In this document: piece after piece, positions 1 to 8,298 of the stretch
How the letters are laid out: each line of letters begins with the position of its first letter
Numbering within the stretch: position 1 is the first letter of the stretch
From: an uncultured Akkermansia sp.
GTDB taxonomy: Bacteria; Verrucomicrobiota; Verrucomicrobiia; Verrucomicrobiales; Akkermansiaceae
DNA length: 54,845 nt
Assembly (NCBI GenBank): GCA_947588735.1
Contig: CANQAD010000006.1
Span: 1 to 54,845 of the forward strand
Reading direction: 5' to 3'
Notes under the pieces: model-generated
What the model saw: the letters and a program-made list of their open reading frames with translations, nothing else
The model's database searches: none
What the model was told of the DNA's origin: nothing
Program-made: the position numbers and the translations under genes

Positions 1-1
1 A

Positions 2-106
2 CCGTTGGGGTCGCAGTCCGGCAGTCTGTTCCTGGACGCGTCGCTGGAATACCGCAGCGGCTGGACAAGCGTCAACGTATCGGCAGGATATAGAGTGGAC
101 TTTTGA
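2..106 (+). CDS. C-terminal end of an outer-membrane autotransporter-type barrel protein (partial)
   Basis: Only the last 34 codons are in the window; the gene begins upstream. The frame ends with TGA at 104-106. The peptide contains SLFLDASLEYRSGW and ends AGYRVDF, with alternating hydrophobic and polar residues and a terminal phenylalanine. That is the usual signature of the last strand of an outer-membrane beta-barrel, recognised by the BAM machinery, and is common at the ends of autotransporters. The passenger cannot be seen, so the function is unknown. The family assignment is an inference from this short tail. Confidence 0.6.
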   Translation, partial: PLGSQSGSLFLDASLEYRSGWTSVNVSAGYRVDF

Positions 107-250
107 TTTTCGATTGACGAATTACGATTGACGATTTGCAAAGAATGCGCGCTGGCGCGCGGAGCTGCGGAGCTTCAGCGGCGGCGGTGGGCAGAACCGC
201 GCGCAGAACTAGTTAGAAAGCTTAGTCGGAGAGGCGAAGCTGAAACAGGA
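107..250. repeat. Intergenic repeat module C, copy 1
   Basis: Begins with GATTGACGAATTACGATT-type microrepeats, followed by a GCGCGC-TG-GCGCGC hairpin. It then holds a segment (about 185-248) that matches 46125-46185: both contain GAACCG, GCGCAG, CTAG, TAGAAAGC, CGGAG and AGCTGAAACA in the same order. The two copies lie directly upstream of the promoters of two different efflux operons. No coding sequence is convincing here. Confidence 0.6.
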
Positions 251-262
251 TGAAAAATAGAC

Positions 263-291
263 TTGACCACATACCCCGTACAGGGTATAAG
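263..291 (+). promoter_or_regulatory. sigma70-type promoter of the csoR-copZ-copA operon
   Basis: TTGACC (263-268), 17-bp spacer, TATAAG (286-291). The expected transcription start is about 298, which is exactly the ATG chosen for csoR, so the mRNA would be leaderless. The promoter overlaps the operator dyad at 271-288. Confidence 0.7.
271..288. promoter_or_regulatory. Probable CsoR operator
   Basis: Perfect inverted repeat ATACCC-CGTACA-GGGTAT. Known CsoR operators have TACCC/GGGTA half sites around a short spacer. The site fills most of the -35/-10 spacer, so bound repressor would block RNA polymerase. This supports copper-relieved autorepression of csoR-copZ-copA. Confidence 0.7.
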
Positions 292-297
292 GTATGC

Positions 298-573
298 ATG
301 CAAACGAGCGGGACACCAAAGCACGCTGAGGAACTGGTGAGGCTGGGACGTATAGCAGGGCAAGTGGGAGGAATCAGGAGGATGATTGAGGAGGACAGGT
401 ATTGCATGGAGATATTGGTGCAGCTCAAGGCAGTGAGAGCGGCGTTGAAGAAAGTGGAGGGGAATGTACTCAAGCGACACATGAGCGAATGCGTGGTTCA
501 GGCAATGGGAGGGAATCGCGAGGAAGCCGAACAAAAGGTGGCGGAGCTGCAGAGATACTTTCAAATTGACTGA
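298..573 (+). CDS. csoR: Copper-sensing transcriptional repressor, CsoR/FrmR (DUF156) family
   Basis: All-helical repressor that releases its operator when it binds Cu(I). With ATG 298 as start (91 aa), the metal ligands fall at Cys36, His61 and Cys65, with Tyr35 beside the first cysteine. This is the same numbering as the Mycobacterium tuberculosis CsoR C-H-C site. A longer frame from 250 exists, but its start lies upstream of the -35 box and operator, so it is rejected. The stop is 2 bases before copZ, and copA follows, as in canonical copper-efflux operons. A formaldehyde-sensing FrmR is unlikely given the chaperone and ATPase downstream. Confidence 0.9.
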   Translation: MQTSGTPKHAEELVRLGRIAGQVGGIRRMIEEDRYCMEILVQLKAVRAALKKVEGNVLKRHMSECVVQAMGGNREEAEQKVAELQRYFQID

Positions 574-575
574 AA

Positions 576-788
576 ATGAAAAAAGAAATATACAAGATTA
601 CAGGCATGAGTTGCGGCGGGTGCGCCGCACGGGTGAAGCAAGCGGCGATGAATGTACCGGGCGTGCAAAGCGCGGAGGTGGATCTGGAGAAGGGGCTGCT
701 GCACGTGGAAAACGAGGATGCGGAGGCACAGGAAATCGTCGAAGCGGTGGAGCGCATGGGCTTCGGCGCACAGGGTCCGCAAGAGTAA
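576..788 (+). CDS. copZ: Copper chaperone, HMA domain (CopZ-like)
   Basis: A 70-aa single heavy-metal-associated domain. The Cu(I)-binding loop GMSCGGCAARV is at residues 10-20, with Cys13 and Cys16 as ligands. It is a soluble cytoplasmic carrier that delivers Cu(I) to CopA and possibly to CsoR. It lies between csoR (2-base gap) and copA (15-base gap), which supports copper over other metals. The length is normal for the family. Confidence 0.9.
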   Translation: MKKEIYKITGMSCGGCAARVKQAAMNVPGVQSAEVDLEKGLLHVENEDAEAQEIVEAVERMGFGAQGPQE

Positions 789-803
789 GCGCTACCCACG
801 ACC

Positions 804-2930
804 ATGCAGGAACGAGACTTTATTGTGACGGGCATGAGCTGCACCGCCTGCGCGGCGCGTGTGGAGAAAGCCGCCCGTAGTGTGCCGGGAGTGGTAGAAG
901 CACAGGTGAATTTGGTGACCGGGCAGATGCACGTGGTGAGTACCGAGGAAAGCACGGTGCAGGATATTATCCACGCTGTGCAAAGCTACGGTTTCGGTGC
1001 GGAGGAAAAGAAAAGTGCGGCGGCGCAGAGCAAGCCCGGGGGGAGACGCGGGTGGGCGGTGGTCTTATCGGTGCTGCTGCTCATACCGCTGGTCGTGTTG
1101 CACCACGTGGTGCACGGGGCGGAGTGGGCGCAAGCGGCGCTGGCGCTTGGGATAGCCGGGCTGAACTACCGATTTTTTACACGTGGGATGCGTACATTGG
1201 CTGAGGGTGATCCGGGTATGGATGCCCTGGTGGCAATGGGAAGCGGAGTGGCGCTTGCAGATGGGCTGGTGCAGCTGTGTGGCGGAGGCAGTGGGGCGAT
1301 GTTCCTGGAGTCTGCCGGGATGATACTCACCTTTGTCTCTGTGGGTAAGTGGCTGGAGGCGCGAGCTACGCGGCGGACGGGGCAAGCCGTTGAAAAGCTC
1401 AGCCGCCTGCTGCCGGAGGTAGCAACGGTGGTGCGCGAGGGTGATCAAGTGCAAGTACCCACAGCGCAACTGCAGGTGGGGGACTGTTTACTGGTGCGCC
1501 CGGGGAACCGCATCCCGGCAGATGGGACGGTGCTGCGCGGGGTATCGGCGGCGGATGAATCGGCGCTTACGGGAGAGAGTATGCCTGTGGAAAAACGAAA
1601 GGGGGCGGATGTATATGCCGGTACGGTGAATATGCAGGGCGCGTTGTATGTGCGTGTGACACAGAGACAGGAAGCATCGGCCCTGTCCGGGGTGATACGA
1701 TTGGTGAGCAATGCCGCCACGCAAAAAGCTCCCATGGCACGTTTGGCGGATCGTGTGGCGCACGTGTTCGTGCCGACTGTGGTAGCGGCGGCGAGTGTGA
1801 CGGCTGCGGTTTGGTGGGCGTGCGGGGCCGAGTGGGATGTGGCGCTGTCGCGTGCCGTGGCGGTGCTGGTTGTCTCCTGCCCTTGTGCACTGGGATTGGC
1901 CACGCCTGTTGCCATCATGGTGGGCGCGGGCAAAGGGGCTGAGTGGGGAATCCTTTTCCGCAGCGGCGAGGCATTGGAAGCTGCGGGGCGTGTGAGCTGT
2001 GTGGCGCTGGATAAGACGGGGACGCTCACCCGGGGAGAACCCAGCATCACCGATGTGCAGTCGCACGGATGCTCACGAGAGGAACTGCTGGGACTGGCGG
2101 TGGCGCTGGAGAGCGGCGCGAATCATCCGCTAGCGCGTGCTGTGGTGACTTGTGCGGCGCTTCCCGCAGCGGCAGTGGCAGACCTGCAGTACATTCCCGG
2201 GCGCGGTGTGCGCGGTACTGTGCATGGGGATCCGTGCGCCGTTGGGAACGCTGTACTAATGCATGAACTGGGGGCAGAAGCGCAAGATCCGGCAGAGCTT
2301 GTCGAACAAGGAAAAACCGTGTTGCACGTAGCGCGTGGCAAGCAGTGGCTGGGCTATCTGGCGGTAGCGGATGCTCCGCGCGAAAGTGCAGCCCGGGCAG
2401 TGGCGGAACTGCGGCAGATGGGGTTACGCATCCTCATGGTTACCGGTGACAATGTCGCTACGGCTCGAGCCATCGGCATTCGGGTGGGCGTGCAAGAGGT
2501 GCACGCATCAGCCATGCCCCAGGATAAGGAAGGAGTGGTATGCACGCTGCAAGCGCAGGGTGAGCGCGTGGCCATGGTGGGCGATGGCATCAATGACGCT
2601 CCGGCGCTCATCCGCGCGGAGGTCGGGATTGCCATTGGCGCCGGTACGGATATAGCTATTGAGAGCGCGGGAATCATCCTGATGCACAGCGACCCGATGG
2701 ACATACCGCGCGCGTTGCAGCTGAGTCGAGCCATACTGGATAAAATTCGCCAAAATCTCTTTTGGGCATTTATCTACAATGTGCTTATGATACCGCTGGT
2801 GGCGGGGGTGTTTTACCCGGTGTTCGGGTGGCTTTTACCGCCCGCAGCGGCAGCGGCAGCCATGGGACTCAGTAGTTTGTGCGTGGTGACTAATGCGCTG
2901 CGCTTGCGCAATTTTTGCCCGACTGAGTGA
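804..2930 (+). CDS. copA: Cu(I)-exporting P1B-type ATPase CopA
   Basis: 708-aa inner-membrane pump that exports Cu(I) using ATP. There is one N-terminal HMA domain with [11 protein letters not shown] (Cys near residues 13 and 16), shorter than the two domains of many CopA proteins; the separate CopZ may compensate. Visible motifs in order are TGES (about 256), the membrane metal site SCPCALG (about 356), the phosphorylated DKTGTLT (about 401), the ANHPLA nucleotide-binding HP motif (about 438), and GDGINDAP (about 592). The CPC motif places it in the Cu/Ag subgroup. It is the last gene of the copper operon; argG downstream has its own promoter. Confidence 0.93.
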   Translation: MQERDFIVTGMSCTACAARVEKAARSVPGVVEAQVNLVTGQMHVVSTEESTVQDIIHAVQSYGFGAEEKKSAAAQSKPGGRRGWAVVLSVLLLIPLVVLHHVVHGAEWAQAALALGIAGLNYRFFTRGMRTLAEGDPGMDALVAMGSGVALADGLVQLCGGGSGAMFLESAGMILTFVSVGKWLEARATRRTGQAVEKLSRLLPEVATVVREGDQVQVPTAQLQVGDCLLVRPGNRIPADGTVLRGVSAADESALTGESMPVEKRKGADVYAGTVNMQGALYVRVTQRQEASALSGVIRLVSNAATQKAPMARLADRVAHVFVPTVVAAASVTAAVWWACGAEWDVALSRAVAVLVVSCPCALGLATPVAIMVGAGKGAEWGILFRSGEALEAAGRVSCVALDKTGTLTRGEPSITDVQSHGCSREELLGLAVALESGANHPLARAVVTCAALPAAAVADLQYIPGRGVRGTVHGDPCAVGNAVLMHELGAEAQDPAELVEQGKTVLHVARGKQWLGYLAVADAPRESAARAVAELRQMGLRILMVTGDNVATARAIGIRVGVQEVHASAMPQDKEGVVCTLQAQGERVAMVGDGINDAPALIRAEVGIAIGAGTDIAIESAGIILMHSDPMDIPRALQLSRAILDKIRQNLFWAFIYNVLMIPLVAGVFYPVFGWLLPPAAAAAAMGLSSLCVVTNALRLRNFCPTE

Positions 2931-2940
2931 GGCTTTTTTC

Positions 2941-2969
2941 TTTACAGCGTGGCAAAGGTGGCATATACT
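2941..2969 (+). promoter_or_regulatory. Promoter of argG
   Basis: TTTACA (2941-2946), 17-bp spacer, TATACT (2964-2969). It predicts a start near 2976 and a leader of about 32 bases before ATG 3008. It also shows that the GTG at 2927 cannot be the argG start. Confidence 0.7.
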
Positions 2970-3007
2970 TCGGTCGCGCGCGGAAAACCCCCGCCACTCA
3001 AACAGAC

Positions 3008-4294
3008 ATGAAGATTGTGCTTGCATATTCCGGTGGTCTCGACACATCTGTGCTCCTGGTGTGGCTTAAGGAGAAATATAATGCGGAAATTATTGCATAT
3101 TGCGCCGATGTGGGGCAGGCGGAGGAGCTGGACGGATTGGAGGAAAAGGCGTTGAAGACAGGCGCGAGCAAGTGCATCATCGGCGACTTGAAGGCCGACT
3201 TTGCGGCCAATTACATCTACCCGATGTTCCGAGCGAACGCCCTGTACGAGGGACGTTACCTGCTGGGCACCTCGATCGCTCGCCCCTGCATTTCCAAAGC
3301 GATGGTGGATGTGGCACTGGCCGAAGGAGCGGATGCTATAGCCCATGGCGCCACCGGAAAAGGCAACGATCAGGTGCGCTTCGAATTGTCCGTGAACGCG
3401 CTTGCACCTCATCTGAAAGTGATAGCTCCTTGGCGTATGAAGGAATGGCGCGACCAATTTCCCGGGCGCACCGAGCTCATCCAGTATGCCGAAGGCCACG
3501 GCATTCCCATTCGTCAAAGTGTGAAGAAACCCTATTCGATGGATCGCAACTTGCTGCACATTTCTTACGAAGCTGGCATATTGGAAGATACGTGGTACGA
3601 CGCCACCAAGCAGGAGGATCGTGCAATGTACGTGCTCTCCAACGCCCCGGAGGACGCGCCGGACAAGCCGCAGTACCTGCAATGCCTCTTTGAGAAGGGT
3701 GATATACTGGGACTGCAAACGGAGGGACTGTCCGAAATTATGGCAAAAGTGGGAGTGAAAGCGACCGGCGAAAGGGAAGGATATACGTTGCTGGACCCGC
3801 TGGGAGTCATGCTGGTGCTCAACTACTTGGGGGGATTGCACGGCATAGGGCGCGTGGATATTGTGGAGAATCGATTTGTGGGCATGAAAAGCCGCGGAAT
3901 CTACGAGACGCCTGGCGGCACCATCCTGCTGGCGGCTCACCGCGATATCGAGACGATAACCATGGATCGAGAGGCACAGAAGGTGCGCGATTCGCTCATC
4001 CCGGAATATTCTGCCATGGTTTATAACGGCTTCTGGTTTGCCCCGGAGCGCGAGGCAATTCAGGCGCTCGTGGATCAGACCCAGCAGACGGTCAACGGTG
4101 AGGTGCGACTCAAGCTGTACAAGGGCAACGTGATGTATGCCGGTCGTCGCAGTCCGAACTCACTCTACAGCTACGCCATTGCCACCATGGAGGGCGATTA
4201 CACCGATGAAGATTACAATCAGGACGATGCTTCCGGGTTCATTCACCTCAATGGACTTCGCCTCAAACAATTTTCCCGCGTAAACAAAGGTTGA
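3008..4294 (+). CDS. argG: Argininosuccinate synthase
   Basis: Cytoplasmic enzyme that joins citrulline and aspartate, with ATP going to AMP, in arginine biosynthesis. The 428-aa protein starts [14 protein letters not shown], whose SGGLDTS (8-14) is the PP-loop ATP-binding motif. The family segments [15 protein letters not shown] and SPNSLYSY are also clear. The length matches the family. The open frame extends back to GTG 2927, but that region contains the promoter, so ATG 3008 is chosen. argC lies about 27 kb away, so the pathway is dispersed. Confidence 0.95.
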   Translation: MKIVLAYSGGLDTSVLLVWLKEKYNAEIIAYCADVGQAEELDGLEEKALKTGASKCIIGDLKADFAANYIYPMFRANALYEGRYLLGTSIARPCISKAMVDVALAEGADAIAHGATGKGNDQVRFELSVNALAPHLKVIAPWRMKEWRDQFPGRTELIQYAEGHGIPIRQSVKKPYSMDRNLLHISYEAGILEDTWYDATKQEDRAMYVLSNAPEDAPDKPQYLQCLFEKGDILGLQTEGLSEIMAKVGVKATGEREGYTLLDPLGVMLVLNYLGGLHGIGRVDIVENRFVGMKSRGIYETPGGTILLAAHRDIETITMDREAQKVRDSLIPEYSAMVYNGFWFAPEREAIQALVDQTQQTVNGEVRLKLYKGNVMYAGRRSPNSLYSYAIATMEGDYTDEDYNQDDASGFIHLNGLRLKQFSRVNKG

Positions 4295-4317
4295 CGCAAA
4301 TCACGTTCCACGGAGTC

Positions 4318-4632
4318 ATGACTGACCAATGTCATATCAATAAAGATATGCCAGGCGAGGAGGAAATATATGACTTGGCAGATTTTTTCAAGGTATTCGC
4401 GGACAGCTCGCGACTCAAGGTGCTGTGGGCGTTGCACCACAGCGAAGTGTGCGTGACACACTTAGCGGAGCAGCTGGGCATGAATACGCCTGCCATCTCA
4501 CATCAGCTCCAGATACTGCGCCAGAAGCATCTTGTGCGTGTGCGCCGCGAGGGCAGAAAGCTTTACTACCGGTTGGCGGACGACCATGTGCAGAGCATTC
4601 TCGAAATTGGTTCCGAGCATATGCACGAGTAA
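4318..4632 (+). CDS. ArsR/SmtB-family metal-sensing repressor, probably zinc-responsive
   Basis: 104-aa winged-helix repressor, starting at ATG 4318 because GGAG lies 4-7 bases upstream; a TTG at 4291 is rejected. The recognition helix region contains TPAISHQLQILR. The C-terminal helix has Asp88-x-His90 and His101-x-x-Glu104, the same spacing as the alpha-5 zinc site of SmtB. Cys5/His6 and Cys45 (EVCVTH) could form the second, alpha-3N site. No transporter target is adjacent; argG ends 23 bases upstream and the next gene is convergent. The family is sure. The metal is an inference. Confidence 0.88.
   Translation: MTDQCHINKDMPGEEEIYDLADFFKVFADSSRLKVLWALHHSEVCVTHLAEQLGMNTPAISHQLQILRQKHLVRVRREGRKLYYRLADDHVQSILEIGSEHMHE
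4333..4350. promoter_or_regulatory. Inverted repeat within the 5' end of the ArsR-family gene
   Basis: Perfect dyad CATATC-AATAAA-GATATG. It resembles the AT-rich imperfect dyads bound by SmtB/CzrA regulators but lies just inside the assigned coding start. It could be an intragenic autoregulatory operator or chance. Confidence 0.3.
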
Positions 4633-4642
4633 CTTGGCACCA

Positions 4643-5452
4643 TTACCTCCGAATGGGCGGTGGGAGCGGACGCGGCGTATGGTTCACCGGCGGACGCGGC
4701 GGCGGCAGGGGGCGTACCGCAGGCGGTATGATGATGGGCGTCGGCTTGTACACAGGCACGTACGTAGGACGCGAAATGATGACTGTGTTGGAGGAAGGCG
4801 AGGACGATTCGCTGAGGCGGTTGATATCCTTCTGGAGGGAGGAAATCTGCTCACGGGCAATCTTAAGGTCGTTTTCTGCAGTGCGTAACTTGGCTTCCAG
4901 GGAAGCTGCACGGGCCTTTTCGTTTTGGATAGCCAGGCGTTCGTTCTCCATGCGCGGAACAAGACGCTGGGCTTCTTCATCAAAACGTTTGGCTTCTACG
5001 GTCAGATTGCAGCGGGCAGCCTCTTTCCGATTCCAATCAGCTGCCAGATACTCGGCGCAGAGGGCAGAAAGCGTTTCCCATGAGCTCATCAGTGCGCTGA
5101 CGTCTGACCCGGTTAGATAGCGCGGTGAAAGACCGCTGGCTTGCAGCGCAGAGCGTTGTGCTGCGGCTTTTCTATCCTCTGCAGCGGCGAGATCACGTCG
5201 TGCTTTCTCCAACTTGTCGTAATATTCGCGCACGGCTTGTGGGGTGAGATCAAAGCGCTGCTGTAAATCAGGAGTAAGGCGATCGAATTTCACACGTACC
5301 ACTCCGGCGCTGTGTCGAATGATAGCGCTGTCAACATCTTTGCGCAGCATTTTGGCATCCTGCAACACTGTGCCGTCCGTCAGCACAAAATCTTCCGCCG
5401 AGCAAAATAAAGCAGAGAAAAGAAAACAGCCTAGTATGGTGGGTGACTTCAT
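4643..5452 (-). CDS. Secreted coiled-coil protein with proline-rich tail, function unknown
   Basis: 269 aa. The signal peptide MKSPTILGCFLFSALFCSA is followed by a short beta-like region (VLTDGTVLQDAK) and a leucine-rich segment. A long charged helical region, probably coiled coil, spans about 65-205. The tail is rich in proline, arginine and tyrosine (about 225-269). The start is ATG 5452, which overlaps the stop of the ankyrin gene by 4 bases (ATGA), so translation is probably coupled; an upstream frame to 5518 is rejected. I do not recognise a characterised homologue. A periplasmic or surface structural role is possible. Confidence 0.7.
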   Translation of the reverse strand: MKSPTILGCFLFSALFCSAEDFVLTDGTVLQDAKMLRKDVDSAIIRHSAGVVRVKFDRLTPDLQQRFDLTPQAVREYYDKLEKARRDLAAAEDRKAAAQRSALQASGLSPRYLTGSDVSALMSSWETLSALCAEYLAADWNRKEAARCNLTVEAKRFDEEAQRLVPRMENERLAIQNEKARAASLEAKLRTAENDLKIAREQISSLQKDINRLSESSSPSSNTVIISRPTYVPVYKPTPIIIPPAVRPLPPPRPPVNHTPRPLPPPIRR

Positions 5453-6240
5453 GGGGCGGAGCGGGTTGGGGTTAGTAAGTCTGCCATTTCGGGTGAACGT
5501 GCATAGTCCCAAGCACATTTGCCTTCTTCATCCCGTAGTTTGAGGTCGGCGCCTCGCTCCAGAAGAAGTTTGACGGCGGGCAAGCTTTCCGAGAGAGTAG
5601 CTTGTATAAGGGCCGTAGAGCCGGTTGTGTCGCGTTCATTCGTGCGTGCACCACTCAGGATGAGCCAATCTATGGCCTCACAAGCGCCATTTTGCGCAGC
5701 TGCGTGTAACAGGGGAAGGCCATCAACCGTAGCCGTAGCAGAGAGCCCGAATTTTGCGAGCGTCTGCAACACGGAGACATGGTTGTTTTCCGCAGCGCGC
5801 AGGGCTGCACGTGCAATTTGGTCTGCCGTGGGGGAGGCGGTATTGAGGATGTGCTCCACATCGTGCACTTTGCCGAGGGCAGCGGCGCGGGTAAAGAGGG
5901 ATTCCCCCTCGGTATCTGTGACCAGCGGGTTGGTTTGCGCCGCATTCTGGCGCTGCTCATCATAAATGGCTTGCTCGGTCCCGGAGGGGGAGGAACGTAT
6001 TGTCCACGTACAGCACCCCAGCACGAAATAAACCGTTGTCCACACCACAACACCCATGGAAAGTTGCCGTGTGAACGCGCGCGCCAGCGCCAACACCCCA
6101 TTGACCAGCACCCCAACCACACATAGCGAAAGCACCCAGGCGTACTGTTGGTTGGAGGCCCCTTCCGCTTGCATGGCACCGCACCACGCCATGCCTCCCA
6201 CGATAATCAGCGTGAAGAGCGGGTTGAAATAATCCTTCAT
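5449..6240 (-). CDS. Membrane protein with C-terminal ankyrin repeats
   Basis: 263 aa. Three hydrophobic segments (about 7-25, 34-53 and 62-81) are followed by a soluble region carrying three or more ankyrin repeats, about 110-255. Typical pieces are GLPLLHAAAQNGACEAIDWL, then GSTALIQA and AVKLLLERGADLKLRD. Ankyrin repeats mediate protein binding; the partner is unknown. It is translationally coupled to the secreted coiled-coil gene downstream, so the two may act together at the envelope. A TATAAA box (6251-6256, minus strand) ends 10 bases before the ATG, though its -35 is weak. Confidence 0.8.
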   Translation of the reverse strand: MKDYFNPLFTLIIVGGMAWCGAMQAEGASNQQYAWVLSLCVVGVLVNGVLALARAFTRQLSMGVVVWTTVYFVLGCCTWTIRSSPSGTEQAIYDEQRQNAAQTNPLVTDTEGESLFTRAAALGKVHDVEHILNTASPTADQIARAALRAAENNHVSVLQTLAKFGLSATATVDGLPLLHAAAQNGACEAIDWLILSGARTNERDTTGSTALIQATLSESLPAVKLLLERGADLKLRDEEGKCAWDYARSPEMADLLTPTRSAP

Positions 6241-6289
6241 GATGCTCCCTTTTATAGCAGAAGCTTTCCAGGAAGTCCAGAAGTCATTT

Positions 6290-6368
6290 CAGGGCAACCG
6301 CATTAGGAAATGCGGTTGCTCTGATCATTTCCTATGTTACTCAACTTCTTTCACGCGCATTTGCCGTG
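6290..6368 (+). repeat. Short copy of the inverted-end repeat (family A)
   Basis: Starts with CAGGGCAACCGCATT, whose inverse AATGCGGTTG follows after a 4-5 base loop to form a hairpin. It ends CAACTTCTTTCACGCGCATT then TGCCGTG, a degenerate form of the right end seen in full copies. Only about 79 bases long, so most of the interior is missing. No clear flanking duplication. Confidence 0.6.
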
Positions 6369-6689
6369 TACATTACTTTCTGCGGATATCAGCCCATCGA
6401 ACGTTTGGTCCGAGAAAAGGGGCCATCGCTCAGATCACCGCCCTTTTCGCCCGTCGGCGCATCCCCTTCTGCCGTGGACTAAAGTATAGTCGTATCAAAC
6501 GCCTTGATTCCAGATTAGAGAATACTTCACCTGTCCCGCTTAATATGCCCAAGGTAGATGTGACCGGCACCACACGTGTCCCAAGAAAAAGCACCCCCAA
6601 TGGTATTAACGACACATCATGCAGTGTAAACCGTTGGTTATTTACGAATTACGATTTACGAATTAGAATTTACGAAGTCGAGATGCGAT

Positions 6690-7040
6690 GATCAAGGGAA
6701 AGCATCCGGAGTGATGTCATGCCGTGTTGACTCAGCGCCGCCCCATCAGCGCTTGCTTCGGAGTCGCCTCACGACTCTCGCCTCAAACTCGCCCCACGAG
6801 TTTTCGCCTCTGCGAGGCAAAAGCTATGCTTTTGGCTAAACTGCCTTGCAGCCGTCGGCAGTTTTCACCCCTGCGGGGCAGCCCCGCGGGCTGGCTCATC
6901 GGTCTTCCGAGCCCTCGGGGGCTTTCGCGGCCTTGCTCAATCATCGATAGTTTGAGCTTCTCGCTGGCTTACCTTCTTCTTCCATGGAAAACGCATGAGG
7001 AATGGGTTGAATGAGCCCAGAGAAGATTTTATTGGGACAC
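6690..7040. repeat. Large structured intergenic repeat B, copy 1
   Basis: Closely matches about 36500-36835 in the same orientation, over a core running from CTCGCCCCACGAGTTTTCGC to the CACCCCTGCGGG block. The core carries several hairpins: AAAAGC/GCTTTT, AAACTGC...GCAGTTTT, and in this copy GCCTC/GAGGC and CCCCGC-type arms. Looser similarity continues to ATTTTATTG near 7030. No conserved open frame is apparent, so it is either a mobile or recombining repeat or a structured RNA. Confidence 0.6.
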
Positions 7041-7157
7041 GTGTGGACTGGCACAAGATGCCGACTATTCTCATGTGTTTGCCGCAGAGAGGGGTGAGCC
7101 AAGGCGACACCTGCGCTGCGTTCAGCGATTAGGCGATCCTGCATGATGTTGGATGAC

Positions 7158-7865
7158 TCAACTGCGGACCGGCGGTGGGGCTACGCTGTCTTGGGGTACT
7201 TGTACGTGTGTCAGGGCGGCTGCTGCGGCTGCAATCTCGGCCTTATGTTTGCTGCTGCCAGTGCCAGAGCCAATTTCTCGTCCTTGCCAGAGAGCGGTAG
7301 CGCTGAAGCGCACTGGGGAGGAGGATGTTTGGGTGACATGGTACACAGGGGCTTCCCCAGTGCGGCCTTGCAACAACTCTTGCAAATCACCTTTTGGGTT
7401 GGTAATGAGCGCAGGACACGCCTTTTCCAGACTTTCACGCAGTAAATGGTGTGCCACTCTGGCCGCAGCAGAAAAACCGGAATCCTCCATGATCGCACCC
7501 ACGAGACTCTCTAGCGTGTTGCCTAATACCGAAACGGAGGAACGTCCACCGGCTGCCTCTAAGCGTGCGCTCATGAGTACATCCTCCCCAAGTCCGAGGG
7601 CTCTGGCAATGTCGGCCAAGTGGTGCCGACTCACGATGGAGGCGCGCATTTTGGTCAGCTCGCCTTCATTGGCGCGAGGGTGGCGCGAAAATAGCTCCAT
7701 GGAAACGACAAGCTCCAACACTGCATCGCCGAGAAACTCCAGTCGCTCGAAATCGGAAGGCTTCGTGGAAGTACGCCCCGTGCTCGGGTGGGTGAGTGCC
7801 TGCTCCAGTAGAGCCTTGTTGGTGAACTGGTATGTTAATTTTTGTTCTACTCGTTTCTGCCCCAT
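7158..7865 (-). CDS. rnc: Ribonuclease III
   Basis: 235-aa endonuclease that cuts double-stranded RNA in rRNA and mRNA maturation. The signature ERLEFLGDAVLE lies near residues 39-50. A C-terminal dsRNA-binding domain begins at NPKGDLQELLQGR and includes GSGTGSSKHKAE. The start is taken at MGQKRVEQKL (ATG 7865); an extension to 7913 is unsupported. In the second metal-binding motif the usual D-x-x-E appears as GNTLES, so the aspartate equivalent to E. coli D114 is asparagine while the glutamate is kept. The gene stands alone between repeats. Confidence 0.93.
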   Translation of the reverse strand: MGQKRVEQKLTYQFTNKALLEQALTHPSTGRTSTKPSDFERLEFLGDAVLELVVSMELFSRHPRANEGELTKMRASIVSRHHLADIARALGLGEDVLMSARLEAAGGRSSVSVLGNTLESLVGAIMEDSGFSAAARVAHHLLRESLEKACPALITNPKGDLQELLQGRTGEAPVYHVTQTSSSPVRFSATALWQGREIGSGTGSSKHKAEIAAAAAALTHVQVPQDSVAPPPVRS

Positions 7866-7910
7866 CTCAGATATGGTAGCATGAAAAGGGTGAAGAAGCC
7901 AGAGAAAAGG

Positions 7911-8253
7911 CAAGGCAAACGCATGAGGAAATGCGTTTGCTATTTACGATTAACGATTTTTGATTTGCGACTTACGATTTGAAAAGAGCGTGCGCTGGCG
8001 CGCAGGGGTGCGAAGCGGAATTTTGGAGAGTGAGTGGGATGGATGGCCAGGAAGGAAAAACGCCGATTGACGATGTTGGTCATGTGCGTATTGCGCAGGT
8101 TTTTTTGAATCATGAACGTAGGCAGGAGAGTTCTTGAGAGCCATCATCATGATGACTGCTTGTTGTCATTTTTTTTGATGCGTATCAACAATAATATCAG
8201 CCAACAAGGCCAATTTCTCCGTTGATGAACTTCTTTCAAATGCGTTTGCCGGG
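7911..8253 (+). repeat. Long copy of the inverted-end repeat (family A) with an extra internal module
   Basis: Left end CAAGGCAAACGCAT with hairpin to ATGCGTTTGC; right end CAAATGCGTTTGCCGG. The interior contains the consensus block around TTGAATCATGAACGTAGGCA and ATCATGATGACTGCTTGTTG shared with 10632-10872 and 25981-26222. It also has a block about 7980-8065 (GCGCTGGCGCGCAGG, GCGGAATTTT) that recurs inverted at 34200-34300. GAAAAG occurs at both flanks, a possible eroded duplication. It ends 46 bases before the decarboxylase start. Confidence 0.75.
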
Positions 8254-8298
8254 GAAAAGATAGAAAATTTGACTGTTTTTGTGAGACGGAGCAGAGAA

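Larger units (their letters stand above)
6241..7157. other. Long gene-free interval made of repeats
   Basis: No convincing coding sequence. It holds a short inverted-end element (6290-6368), a run of ACGAATTACGATT-type microrepeats (about 6645-6690) and the large structured repeat B (about 6690-7040). The remaining approximately 115 bases before the RNase III stop show nothing clear. Confidence 0.6.

Noticed and set aside
250..297. N-terminal extension of csoR from ATG 250
   Set aside because: It would start upstream of the promoter and operator, and the extra residues are not part of the family.
2927..3007. N-terminal extension of argG from GTG 2927
   Set aside because: The stretch contains a good TTTACA-17-TATACT promoter, and the conserved protein begins at ATG 3008.
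2942..3940. 332-codon minus-strand frame opposite argG
   Set aside because: argG is certain on the plus strand; the antisense product has no family features.
6640..6690. Tandem ACGAATTACGATT-type repeats as a CRISPR array
   Set aside because: Units are short, irregular and without unique spacers or cas genes; they belong to the intergenic repeat mosaic.
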